A stretch of 64,000 nucleotides of DNA from Eucommia ulmoides (Eukaryota > Streptophyta > Magnoliopsida > Garryales > Eucommiaceae). This document shows, one piece after another, positions 22,076 to 33,291 of the stretch (position 1 is the first letter of the stretch; each line of letters opens with the position of its first letter). The DNA is taken from contig CM028334.1 in assembly GCA_016647705.1 (NCBI GenBank), positions 14,306,402 to 14,370,401 on the forward strand. Direction: 5' to 3'. A model generated the notes under the pieces. It did no database searches, was not told where the DNA came from, and worked only from the letters and a program-made list of their open reading frames with translations. The translations under genes were made by a program, and so were the position numbers.

Positions 22076-22690
22076 CCAGAAGACACCAGGGCACTACGTG
22101 TCGTTGAACACAAGACCGACCCGAGACTCGAAGAACCGGCTAGTCAGATGGGCCCACTACATACCCATTTTAGGTTACTATACATGCTTCAGGTCTCTAT
22201 ATCCGTTCTGGACCTCCATACCTGCTTTGGGTCTCCATTTTGTTACGGACCTCCACGTCTGTTTCGGGTTGCCACAACGATCCCGCAATCTTCGCTTGTC
22301 ATCTCAAGTATCTCTACGGAAAGGGAATCGAGATCTACGCAACTTACCATACCGTTATCCAGAGAATTGGGAAAAACTTTCCAATCAAGTTTTTCTCCTT
22401 ATTATATAAATGTCAGAACCCTAGAGGTCTAAGGTACATAATAATTTATGTGAAACAAAGACACTTCAATTACTCTCTACTTATGCCGTCTTGCAAAACA
22501 GCTTTTGCGCTTACTGCATCACACGTCCTTTTTCTCACTACCCCCATATTGATTCTCATACTAGAAGTGCAATGCTGACAAATCCACCCGCGATGTATTG
22601 TTTTGCAGAAACCAAACCGAGAGAAAGTATTGAAGCAATCGCTGCAGTCCATCACCTTCCTGATCTTGAAAGCTGACGTGTCCAGTGATC
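22076..22690 (+). repeat. Possible LTR fragment with TATA box
   Basis: This is a GC-richer block with abrupt edges. It has a TATA-like ttattatataaatg at about 22398 followed by a leader with caattactctctacttatgc and a TG-rich end, which resembles the R/U5 part of plant Tat-type LTRs. Three overlapping open frames occur here (22098-22578) but none has a domain, and they are most likely a side effect of composition. No partner LTR is seen. Confidence 0.35.
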
Positions 22691-22770
22691 CACCTTTTTT
22701 TTTTTAAAAAAAAAAAAAAAGAAAAAAAAAGAAAAGAAAAACGAACTCTTTCTATAAAAAGTGGAAAAAG

Positions 22771-25700
22771 TTACAACCTCAGGTAGGAAAGACCCTCTTG
22801 ATCCTCCCTAGCATAAGAAATTACATCGGGAGGTAAAGGGCTCCCTATATGAAAAAAACAAAGGGCTAGATAAAACAATACTAGCCAGGCGATCATCAAC
22901 AAAATTACATTCTCGATGAACATGGGAAATCTGAATGTCAAATGAAAGAAACCAAAACCGAACTGTGTTCCACAGATGAGCAATCGACCAGATTGGACAA
23001 TCATTCTTGATTGAATGAACCAGGCCTAACGAATCGCTTTCTACCCGTAAGGGGAACTAGCCTAAACGAAGAGCCTCCTGAATGAATCCCCAAGAACAAA
23101 CCGTGGAACTTAGCTAGGAAACTCGAACTAATAGAAAGGGGAGAGAAGAATGCCCAGATAATAATTCTATTACTATCACGCACAACACTTCCACAAGAAG
23201 CCCTCATGGTCTCCCTATTTAAAGAACCATCGACATTAAGTTTGAAGTTTCCCTCGGGTGGACGGGTCCAACGACATATCAGGGGTTGACGACGAATTAC
23301 CTGCTTAATCGGACAACCCAATAGAACCAAAGAATTAGTCCAAAAAGAAGAAAAAACCGATGTAGATTTAATCAACGGGCTTAGCGCCTGAATCCAGTTT
23401 CTAACTTTAGTAATAATCCATTTATCAGACATAGAAACTTTATCATGGATAGCCTGATTCCGATTCAACCAAATCTCCTAACAGATCAGCGACGGGATCA
23501 ACGCCCCTATTTTATGAAACTGAGAACTCTCTTTTATCCTACTCCACCACAACTTAATACGATATATTAAAGGTTGAGGAATAAAAGGAATATTAAAGAA
23601 GGAGCTAAAATGCCGCCAAACCTTAGCAGCAACCTTACTATCCAAAAAAAGATGTTGAATATTCTCAGTTGGTCGAGAGTAACATCAACGACAACCAGAC
23701 ACCAAAAGAACTCCTATTTTCTGAATGATATCATCCACCGCAAGTTTGTTCTTCAATAGCCGCCACATGAAAATCTTAATCTTCAAAGGAACACGTAAAC
23801 TCCAATGATTAGAATAATGATCAATTGGTATTACCTCATCGTAAATAACTCTCCAAGCAGATTTGATAGAGAAAACACCATTATCGCTAGGGAGCCAGTT
23901 GAGAGAATCGAATTTCGATGATAAAATAGGGAGAGAGCCTTCCAAGAAATCCTAAGCATCATTCTTCAAATTTGGGGAATTCCATTTCTCGTTCTGTAAA
24001 AATATTTTTACAGAAGACAACGAGTTGGTAAAATGAAGATCATTAGCTAGGATACCAAAGCCCCAATCATCATGCCAAAAGCTAGTGAACTCGCCATTGC
24101 CAACTTTCCATCTTGAAAATTGCAGAAAAATATTTTTAACTGATAAAATATCTTTCCACATTTTAGAACTCCCAATTTGATCTGTCCACCAGAGAGAATT
24201 CCCTTTCAGTAAAGACCAAATCTGTTTGAGAGAAAAAGCCTTCTTCATATCTTTAAGCTTCTAATGACCAAGACCACCTGTAGAGGTATCTTGACAGATC
24301 TTCTGCCAAGCCACCCAGTGCCTTTTCTTTCTTGAATCCGAGTGACCTCGAAAGAAGTTTGCAAACATGGATTCCATATCCTCCAGAATGCTATTGTGAA
24401 CACATGTGGATGCTAAAAGATGAAGAGAGAATGGAGATAGAACATGCTTTAGTAGAATAAGTTTACATCCACTAGAAAGAAGCTTAGCTTTCCACCCATC
24501 GACTTTCGTGGACACTTTCTCGATATGACCAGCAAAGTGAATCGCTTTTAGATGGCCGTAGGTAAGGGGCACTCCAAGATAAGTACAAGGAAAACCACCT
24601 TGACTAAAACCTGTGGACAGACCAATAGCTAAAGGACGCGCATTAGGACAGTTAGTATGTAAATAGAAATTACTTTTTGGAGCACTCACAAGCTGACCGG
24701 AGGCTATCTGATACTCTTCAAGCACCTTCATTAGATTTCTAATACTGTGAGAACTTCCATTGTAGAAAATGAGGGTATCATCCACAAACATCAAGTGGGA
24801 AACCAGAGGACAATATCTTTTAGTTACAAAAGGATGAACCAGACCATCTATCATGGATAGATAGATATTCCGGCTAAGAACCTATTGAGCCAAGATAAAT
24901 AATAAGGGAGAAATAGGGTCGCCTTAATGCAATCCTCTAGAAGCAGGAAACCAACCCTTATAGACCCCCTGAAACACCACTGAGAAATAAGTCGAGTCAA
25001 AACAACTAGAGGTAGCAGCAATAAATCCAGACCTAAAACCATAACGATTAACCACCTCAATTAAAAAATTCCATTCGATACGATCATAAGCTTTAGCCAT
25101 ATCGAGTTTGAGCATAACATTACGACCACGAATATTCTTGCCCAAATCTTTGACAAGCTTTTGGGCTATCCCTATTGCTTTGGCGATGGACCTACCTTTA
25201 ACAAAACCATGTTGTTGAACAGAAATTAATTTTGGGAGGAGAGACGCCAATCTTGTAGATAAAGCCTTAGAAAAGATTTTATAGCAAATATTACATAAAC
25301 TGATCGAGCGGAAATCTTTGAGAGATGCAGGTTGAGACTTCTTCAGAATAAGGACCAATAATGTGCTAGAGAGATCCATAGGAAGGGAATTTCCTTTAAT
25401 GAAATAATTAGTTGCTTCCCAAATATCTTTACTCACAATATCCCAAGAAGATTAGAAAAAACTAGAAGAGAGAGAATTGATACCTGGAGCACTGTCAATG
25501 GGTATGGACCACAGGGCCTCTTTGATTTCCTCCATCGAGAAAGGAGCCAATAACATAGCATTATCTATATCCAAGACTATGCGAGTGATGGAATCAAAGA
25601 CAGTGTCCGAATAAGAAACCTAGGTAAACGAATATAAATCTTTGAAAAACTCAATAGCTGCTTCATGAAACAAATTGGGATCAGCCAAGCTACTTCCATC

Positions 25701-26838
25701 TTCATGATAAATATCAGACAAGCATAGATGAGATTTACACATTTTGGCAGACGTATAGAAGAATTTAGAATTACTATCTCTCTCTGCTAGCTAATGCTCT
25801 CGAGAGTTTTGTTTCCAAAAGACTTTCTCTTTCAAAAGAAGTTTGTTATATTCCGTGGTAGCTTGATCAAATAAGTCCGAAACTCCTTGAGACCAGTTGG
25901 TTTGAAGTATTGAATCATAAGCTTCCATCCTATCCTTCCAAGAATTTAACTCAACAAAAACGTTCCCAAAAGTTTTGGCATTCCACAGTTTAAGAGCCTC
26001 CTTCACCGATTTGATATTAAGACTTAGACGAACCAAAGGATTTTTATGAGAAGCATTCCATGCACATTTAACCACTTCAAGAAAACCCTCATGCATCGTC
26101 CACATTTGTTGAAACCTAAATAGCTTCAGACCATTGTATGAAAAAGATGAGGAGTGTAGAATTAGCAGGCAGTAGTCCGAATTCATACATTCCAAATGCT
26201 CAAACCAACCATCAAATGAGTTACAATTGGAAGGCAAAACCAGGATTCTGTCTAACCAAGAATATTGTCGAGATAGCCCTCGACGATTGTTACAGAAAGT
26301 AAAAGTTGACCCCGTGAACGGGGGGGTCCACAAGACCGGCTAAATTAATACAAGTATTAAACTCTTACATGGCACTCCCAGAAGGGGTCAATTGACCCAA
26401 CTTCTCTGATGTACTACGAACAACGTTAAAATCAGCCCCCCAAATTATCGGAATGGAGACCGAGTTAGTAGTAATGAGAAGATCTTCCTAAAGAATTCTA
26501 CGGTCAATCTGATAGCAACTAGCGTAAACCACCACAACCAAAAATTCCAAATTTAACCAAGATAACTTACAGGCAATAAATTGATGGTACAAACGAACAA
26601 TTTGGACTTGCAGGTTATTTTTTCATAAAACCCAAATTTTACCTGACTCACCTTGATTGGAGACTGCGTTATGGAACTTGATAGCTTTATTTACTCTCCC
26701 CATGTTAGATTCATCAATCCATGGATCAATAACTCCAGCAAATGAAACTTTCGAAGACTTCACTATTTGTTTTAGTCTAGCAAGGGTACTCGGATTTCCA
26801 ATACCCTTACAATTCCAAAACGGAATGGAATTTGACAT
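22771..26838 (-). pseudogene. L1 LINE ORF2: endonuclease, reverse transcriptase, RNase H
   Basis: The enzyme nicks the target and copies LINE RNA in place. From the N-terminus: MSNSIPFWNCKGIGNPSTLA (apurinic endonuclease-type start), GADFNVV near 26420 and LDRILVL near 26250. At 26180 NSDYCLL replaces the usual SDH, losing the catalytic His. The reverse transcriptase lies at 24260-25440 with LKDFRSISLCNICYKIFSKA, QHGFVKGRSI, MLKLDMAKAYDRIEWNFL and the active site MFVDDTLIF (normally YADD/FADD). The zinc-binding region is at 23685-24250 (IFMWRLLKNKLAVDD) and RNase H is at 23001-23300 with NFKLNVDGSLN. Stops separate the blocks. The order and content are unambiguous; the start Met is inferred. 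Confidence 0.9.
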
Positions 26839-27599
26839 TAAACTTTAATTGATGACGTGTTACCATTCCCGAAGTCTTGGATATACCTCTAATCGACTCC
26901 GGAACCTTCACTCTTGCATTTTTCTTTTGGACGAGTTGAAAATCATCCGTGTTGGTGCTTGTCGTATCAGTGGCGTAACCAGCTGCTTCATTATCCGTAG
27001 CCAAAGATTCAACGTGTTTCGACTGAGAATCCCCGATGGCCACATTGTTTTCTCTCCTCACATCCTCAAATGGAACTTGGTGAACTGGCATAAAGTCATT
27101 ATCCCCATCTAATAGCAGATTCGTTTCCTGACTTGAAACAATTTGATCTGTAACAGCCTTGAACTGATGAGAATATGGCGGCATTCTGTTCTGGAACCTC
27201 CGAAAATATGCCGGCTTGAACTGAGACTGCCAGGACTGCACCAACTTGTTCAGGTGTTGTCTGAACTGCGACGACCTGAGTTGCCAGAGCTTCAACGTCC
27301 TGTTCAGGAGCCATCTGAGCTGCGATGACCTGAGCTGGTACCGCCGGATCTGAGACGACCTGAACTGGAGTAGCCCCAGCTGTGCAGAATTGTACAGAAG
27401 TCGACTGAGCTACGACAACCTAATCTAGAGTTGCCGAAGCTACGACGATCTGATTTAGAGATGGACCGGGTGGTTCAGCAGGCGATAAAACATGTGGGGA
27501 CTCATTCGGACCAGATTCAGCAAGATTCTGCCCCTTTTCTACTAAAACCGAAGCTAAATTATTTTCATTAGGGCCTTGAATAATTGGAACTGAACTTTG

Positions 27600-28545
27600 T
27601 TGTGCTTTCCGTAGAGCCCTATTTTCCCGTCATTTGTAACTTTTTGACAAAAAATTCCTTTCAATCTCAGGAACAACTACCACTGGATTTTGCATATCAT
27701 TCAACATCGGTTTTTTCCTCCAACAGATATCTAATGAATGACCTTGAATATTGAAAAATGAACAAAAGGAAGGTAACCGATCATACACAACTTCTTGAGA
27801 AAAAACCATCTTGTTTGCCAATCCAAATCTTGGGTGGTAGAGGCTTAGATAGGTCTACCTGTATGCAAACCCTAGCAGAATTCAATCTCATCAAGGTGAG
27901 AGTAGTGGAATCAATAGTAACAACCCTGCCAATCGTGCTTGCTATAGCTTTAAGAATATTGGGAACAAAATAATTGATAGGAAACTTTGGAAATTGGATC
28001 CAAAGTGGGAGAATGGAGGCGTCGGTTTTTGTGTTGAAGGCTTTATTCCACCGGAAAAATTTGTAATAAAAACCTTTAATAGCATTTACCTCTCGGGAAA
28101 GGACCTTTAGAAGATCCTTATCATTAAGAAATCGAATTAGAAGTGTTTTTGAATCCATTAAACCCATTGTATATTGACTGGTAAGGTTCCACGACCGTAT
28201 TTTGGACTGGATATCCTCCAATGAAGGTTGGCCAGCTTGGAATTTCATTACAGCAGCTTGATCGAAGAGAGCTTCAGATTGGGACAGAGTGGATGAGGAA
28301 ACAGAGACAGCCGGCATGCCATCTTTCGTGTAGGAGCGAGACTCTATCTCGATAGACGGGAGGCACACATCTCTCTTAAGTGTTGCAGCATATGAATGAA
28401 TAAATCCGGTAGATCTGGACATTGAAGATTGTTTAGAGGTTTCTGCTATGGAAGGAAATGAAATAACACCAGCAGCAAAACAACCACCAAAGCAAATAGA
28501 ACCAACAACACAATATTCACCAAAGAAGGTCACCGACACAGACAA
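27600..28545 (-). pseudogene. L1 LINE ORF1, gag-like (DUF4283 with degenerate zinc knuckle)
   Basis: On minus, after MSRSTGFIHSYAATLKRDVC (about 28420), the frame contains IRSWNLTSQYTMGLMDSKTL, LIRFLNDKDLLKVLSRE, FYYKFFRWNKAFNT and LPLWIQFPKFPINYF, the plant DUF4283 domain of LINE ORF1 that binds element RNA. ARVCIQVDLSKPLPPKIWIG follows. A knuckle-like CSFFNIQGHSLDIC lies near 27770 but lacks one Cys of the normal CCHC set, and a frame break separates it from the first part (about 27790-27820). Downstream (27140-27460) is a Gln/Val/Ala-rich repetitive tail (for example VVAVQTTPEQVGAV) leading toward ORF2. Confidence 0.85.
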
Positions 28546-28730
28546 AAAACAGCCGCAACTTTCTTCAATGTGTGTCCACTACGCAACAGACAACAGCAGC
28601 AGGAAACAGCGCCCCCCAGTCACAACCGGAGATCCCACGCAGAGGAAGAACTGGCGGTGGCCCCCTTAGCTGGCAGCGGCTAGGGTTTTATGCGAGCATG
28701 AGAGTGGCGGCTGCTAGGGTTTTCCACTTA

Positions 28731-28935
28731 TAAGCATCATCAAATTGACTCTTGATACTATGTTAAAATAACTGAGGGGCAGAATATTGAGAGAGCGTGA
28801 AAGAGTTATATTGATATATGAGAAATGTACATTATAGAGATATACAAAGGGTCTATATATAGGAGGTGACTAGGGAAACTCTAGAGGGTTATGGTTAGAT
28901 TTACCTCATACGACATCAGACTGTTGGAAAATGCC
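28731..28935 (-). repeat. Copia LTR end and primer-site remnant
   Basis: On minus this reads as a leader with cctatatatagaccctttg, a U5 end attttaaca, and then tagtatcaagagtcaa, which resembles the tRNA-Met primer site TGGTATCAGAGC. The LTR is cut short and the interior is replaced by the L1 LINE. Confidence 0.6.
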
Positions 28936-28984
28936 ATCAACTTTATTAAACCTTCTAATCTCCACTAAAGATTATATTAAACTT

Positions 28985-29660
28985 ATTTTTAGATATAAAG
29001 GATTTGATAAATTCATGGAATGAAATTTGTAAATAATGGAATTTCAAAATTCTAGATTTTGAATCCGATCATTTACAAATTCTTTGTTTGGATAACTTTT
29101 TAATTTAGATGAAGAATTTGATTGTGTAATTTCATAATTTTCTTACTTGGATAGACAAGTATTTGTACGCAGAATTTTGAAATATATTAAATTTTAATTA
29201 TAAAAAAAGTGAAAATATTTCTCATAATATAATTTTTATTTAGTAATATAATAATATAATTTTTACACGTATTTTAATAATATAATTTTAATAGTGTAAT
29301 TTTTAATTATACATAACTATTTTAATAATATTATTTTTATACTTGTTTTACAAATATAATTTTTATTATATAATATATAGAGCGAATTATATAATATATA
29401 AAGAGAAGAGACAATTTTGAAATTTATATAATTACAAAATAAAAAATGAGATTGAAGTGAAATGGTTGAAAAACAAATTAGCAAATTCTCTTTTGGAAGG
29501 ATTTAAAAATTACATGTATTTTGAAAGGATTTGTAAATTCCTTTTATTCTCCTATTTTATAAATGAATGAATTTCATAAATTTCTATTCATAGTATCCAA
29601 ACGAGGAATTTCTTAAACAAATATTGTGAAATTCCTTGAACAAATGAAACCCACCCTTAA
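28985..29660. mobile_element. AT-rich inverted-repeat element, tentative
   Basis: Both ends carry related inverse blocks (gaatttgtaaataatggaattt at the left; taaattccttttattctcc and atttctattcatagtatccaaacgagg at the right) with tttggataa/atccaaac motifs. The interior is AT-rich and non-coding. It resembles a MITE but the ends are not exact. Confidence 0.35.
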
Positions 29661-29925
29661 ATTACCTTAACCAAATACAACGTAAATTCTATAACATTAG
29701 ATTGCATTACTTGGAAATTATTCTAAAACTAAAAAGAAAATCAAAATTCAGACCATATCAGCATCAATAGAATTTCAAAGTCCTAAAATATCTCTAATAT
29801 TAGTTAGAGAGTACAACTTGGATACAAATATTTAATCAAAACTCAATTATTATTTGGACCACCAAACACTATAATTTCTTAGCATTACGTCCATCTTTCT
29901 AATTCTTGTGTCAAATTTTAGCGCC

Positions 29926-29933
29926 TATAAATA
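29926..29933 (+). promoter_or_regulatory. TATA box of the strictosidine-synthase-like pseudogene
   Basis: TATAAATA lies 95 bp before the start codon at 30021, followed by an A/C-rich leader (acaaacacaaacacaaacac). This is normal plant promoter geometry and suggests the locus was once an expressed gene, not a processed copy. Confidence 0.6.
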
Positions 29934-30020
29934 CTAATGCTTAACTAGCTACGTTTCATCATCCAGAAAGTAAAAGTACAAACACAAACACAAACACGCA
30001 TACATACACAAACATCACAT

Positions 30021-31390
30021 ATGGCTAATATTTTCTACATTTTCTCCCTTCTTTTCTTTCCTTCTTTCACACTTTCTTCTACACCCTTTATAAATATCCG
30101 CATTCCAGCATTTGGCCCTGAGACCACCGTCTTCGACAACAATGGAGAAGGACCTTATACAAGCATCTCTGATGGCAGAGTTGTCAAATATGAAGGAAGA
30201 GAACTTGGCTTTGTCGGCTTTGGATATATGGCTCCGACAAGGTATATTGCTCAATAACAATGGAAATAAAACTTTACCACACTATAATGATTTTGAAGAA
30301 ATTGCATATATTTGTCATTATGCAATAAAACGTTGATAAATTTGTAATTTATGTCTGTATAATTTATATACAAAGAATGGTTTATCTAAAAGTAGTATAT
30401 TGTGTAAAAAACGATGTTGTGTCCAAGTGGAAAAACTCTGAAAGTATGGTGAATATATTTTAATTACCTCTATAACCAATGCATGCATGCTTATTTCTTC
30501 TTATTTGCTTATTTCATCTTATCTTAAGGTCAAAGGAATTGTGCGACGGCACAAATAATGTATCTCTAGGAAGAACTTGGGGGAGGCTTTTAGGTCTCAG
30601 GTACTATAGACAAACAGGTGAAATAATTGTAGCAGATGCTTTCTATGGATTATGTGTTGTTGGGCTTAAAGGAAGACTTGCAAAGCAACTTGCCACTCGT
30701 GTAGAGGGAGTACCATTCAGATTCCCCGATGGCACTGATGTTGATCAACAAACGGGTATCATATACATGACTGATTCGAGTAGTGTCTATGGGCTAGAGT
30801 AAGTAAATACAATTTTGTTTTTCTTTTCCATGTTATGTTTTTTTTTTTTTTTTTTTATTTTTTTTTTAACAATGGAATAATTAACAATAAAAGATTTTAT
30901 AAATACATCTTCCAGGGTAGCAGATTTCGTGGTTACTCGTAATGATTCAACTGGAAGATTGATAAGATATGACCCGAGAACTAAACAAGTAGAGGTATTA
31001 ATGAGGGGACTCGCAGGGGGCTGTAGGAATGGCGATCAGTGAGGATGCTTCTTTTGTCGTTGTTACTGCATACGTAATTGGAAGAATTCAAAAATATTGG
31101 TTGAAAGGTCCTTAAGCGAACACTGCCGAAATTTTGTTGAACGTCCAAGGCCTTCCAAATAAGATCATAAGGACTACAAGAGATTTCTGGGTGGCGTCGA
31201 CTGTCGGAACTTGAAACAACATTACACTAATGGGTTATAGATTTAATGAAGATGGTATCGTTTTAGAAACGAGGACTTTCCCCCAATTTAATGCCACTGG
31301 AATTACTGAAATTTGTTGTTGTTTGTTTGGACTCCAATTAGATGTTTTCTTCAAGTATCGTATTGCATACACTGCTTCTTCGAGAGCTTG
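30021..31390 (+). pseudogene. Strictosidine-synthase-like gene, broken
   Basis: This is a secreted six-bladed beta-propeller family; its founding member joins tryptamine and secologanin in alkaloid synthesis. Exon 1 (30021-30241) has a signal peptide MANIFYIFSLLFFPSFTLSS, then FGPETTVFDNNGEGPYTSIS and DGRVVKYEG. Exon 2 (30529-30798) has ELCDGTNN, GLRYYRQTGEIIVADAFYGL, VEGVPFRFPDGTDVDQQTG and IIYMTDSS. Exon 3 starts at 30916 with RLIRYDPRTKQVEVLMRGL, a frameshift near 31020, then SEDASFVVVTA and KYWLKGP followed by a stop (31113-31115), and a second stop at 31212-31214. The introns obey GT-AG (donors 30242 and 30799). The C-terminal propeller blade, where the catalytic Glu of true synthases lies, is unreadable, so specific activity cannot be assigned. 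Confidence 0.9.
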
Positions 31391-31929
31391 AGAGGATTAA
31401 AAACCCAACTCATTTACTATTATAATTAAAAATCCAAATTCATTTAATTATAAATACTCAACATATTCACTAATTAAATTAAAAATCCAAACCCATTTAA
31501 TTTTAAATACCCATTTTAATTATGAGTTTTTTTAATATGGGCCCCAAAGCCCACCTACATATTAGTGTTATCCCCTAATAACCCTATACATTTAAAATAA
31601 ACCCCTAAAGGAGCCGTGAGCATCACTGTAGAAAGATAGGTGCGTGAAGGAGGACTTATTTTGGAAGGGGGATTTCGTGAGAAAGATTTAGTCCTAAAAT
31701 GAAACATACCATTCGAAGAAGCCTAGACATTACTGCACGTCAATTATCTCGGCGCATTGTTCTTCTCCTACCCATAAGCATTTTGTTAATTCCAAGAGAC
31801 ATCAATTCTAGGTGCCGTGACAGTTGATTCCAGGAGTTTGTCGCAGTCACCATTGATTCCAATTGTCACTGCCGTTCATTCCCCAGCTGCCGTCTCCATC
31901 CATTCCAAAGCCGTTGGTGTCAGTCCTTA

Positions 31930-33290
31930 TCTATTAAGTTTTAGCTCACGCAATCAATTCTTCGTTTAGGGTTTACTTGTTTCGCAACCATTGTGCATTA
32001 ACAAACGTTGATTGAGTCTCTAATATATTTATTGATGTGCTAAAATCAAACATTGATGTGGGTTGTTCATTGTCAAGTTGATTTGGGCATTTGTTTCTTC
32101 TCTGTTGATGTGGGTTTTTTTTTATTCTCTGTTCATTTGGGTTTCTTCTTTGTTCATAATTTGTTGAGTTGGGCGTTTGTTTACTATCTGTTGAACTAGG
32201 TTTGTTCATTCTTGATATTTTGGTGGTTGCAATCTCTTTGTAGTTTTGTGCTTCATCTCTACCAATCAGTTTTCCATTTAGGATTTAGGGATTAGTGAAC
32301 ACTATGTATCAAAAATCATCGATTAAGTTCTTGGTATATTTTTTATGTGCAAAAATCGAACATTAATATGTGCTTGTTGAAAATTTATAATTGTACAGTA
32401 AATTTTTTACCAATTATAGCTGTACAGTAAAATTTTAACTTCCCATGTTGATTTCCAGTCTTCTTTCTTTTTTTCTTATTGATGTTTGATTTATTGAGAA
32501 TGTTACTGTGTATGAATAATCAACAATTGAAGTTTGGATTAACTTCTTGCTACTTTTCATTATTGATGTGGGTTGATGATCAAATCGTTACTGAGATGCA
32601 AAACTCGATGTTTAGTTAATGCATAGCAAAAATCGACGTTTGATTTATAGAGATTATTACTGTGTGGCAAAAAATTAACAATTGACAGCTTGTTTTGGAT
32701 TAACATCTTGTTATTTTTCAGTATTGATGTTGGATTGTTCATTAAATCGTTACTGTGATGTAGAAATCCAAGTTTAGTAGTTGTGTAGCAAAATTCGATG
32801 TTTTGGGTTGTTGAAGATATTTATTGTCTAGTAAAAAAACCATACCTAAATTGTTGCTTTGAATTATCTCTTGATTTGGGCGTTTTCTCTGTTCATTGTG
32901 TGTTGAATGGGCATGTTTGTTCGAATTTATTTACTGTTGCAATTTTTTAGTAGAATTTTGTTTCATCTTTCACAATCTATTCACCATTTATGGTTCACGG
33001 ATTTGCGACCAGAGTAGCAAAAATGGTTTGTTGATATATTTATTGATTTGAAAAAATCGAACATTGATGTGGGTTTTGTTCATTATAGAAGTAATATTTT
33101 GGATATTTGTTGAAAGATCGAACATGTTGATTTCTGTTAGTAATGTGGGGTTATTGATCAAATCGGTAATGTGATGCAAAAATCGATATTTAGTTAATGT
33201 GTATCAAAAACCAATGTTTGATTGATAGAGATTATTATTGTGTATCAATAATCGTTACTTTTCATTACTTTTAGTAATTGTTACTCAGGT
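31930..33290. repeat. MULE left subterminal region, short dispersed repeats
   Basis: Non-coding. Recurrent tgatgtgggttgttcatt, tcgttactgtgatgcaaaaatc and ttgtacagtaaattttttacc units occur irregularly. Two tgtacagta sites lie at 32392-32400 and 32421-32429. Confidence 0.6.
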
Positions 33291-33291
33291 A

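Larger units (their letters stand above)
22690..28730 (-). mobile_element. Nearly full-length L1-type LINE
   Basis: On minus, the order is ORF1 (gag-like), endonuclease, reverse transcriptase, zinc-binding region and RNase H, then an A-rich tail complement (T/A runs at 22693-22740). This is the complete plant L1 layout in about 6 kb. The 5' leader begins around 28730 with aaaccctagcagccgcc. ORF2 has several stops and frameshifts, so the copy is dead. I could not identify a target-site duplication. Confidence 0.9.

Noticed and set aside
22098..22578. Three overlapping plus frames of 94-112 residues
   Set aside because: None has a domain; they follow from the GC-richer composition of an LTR-like block.
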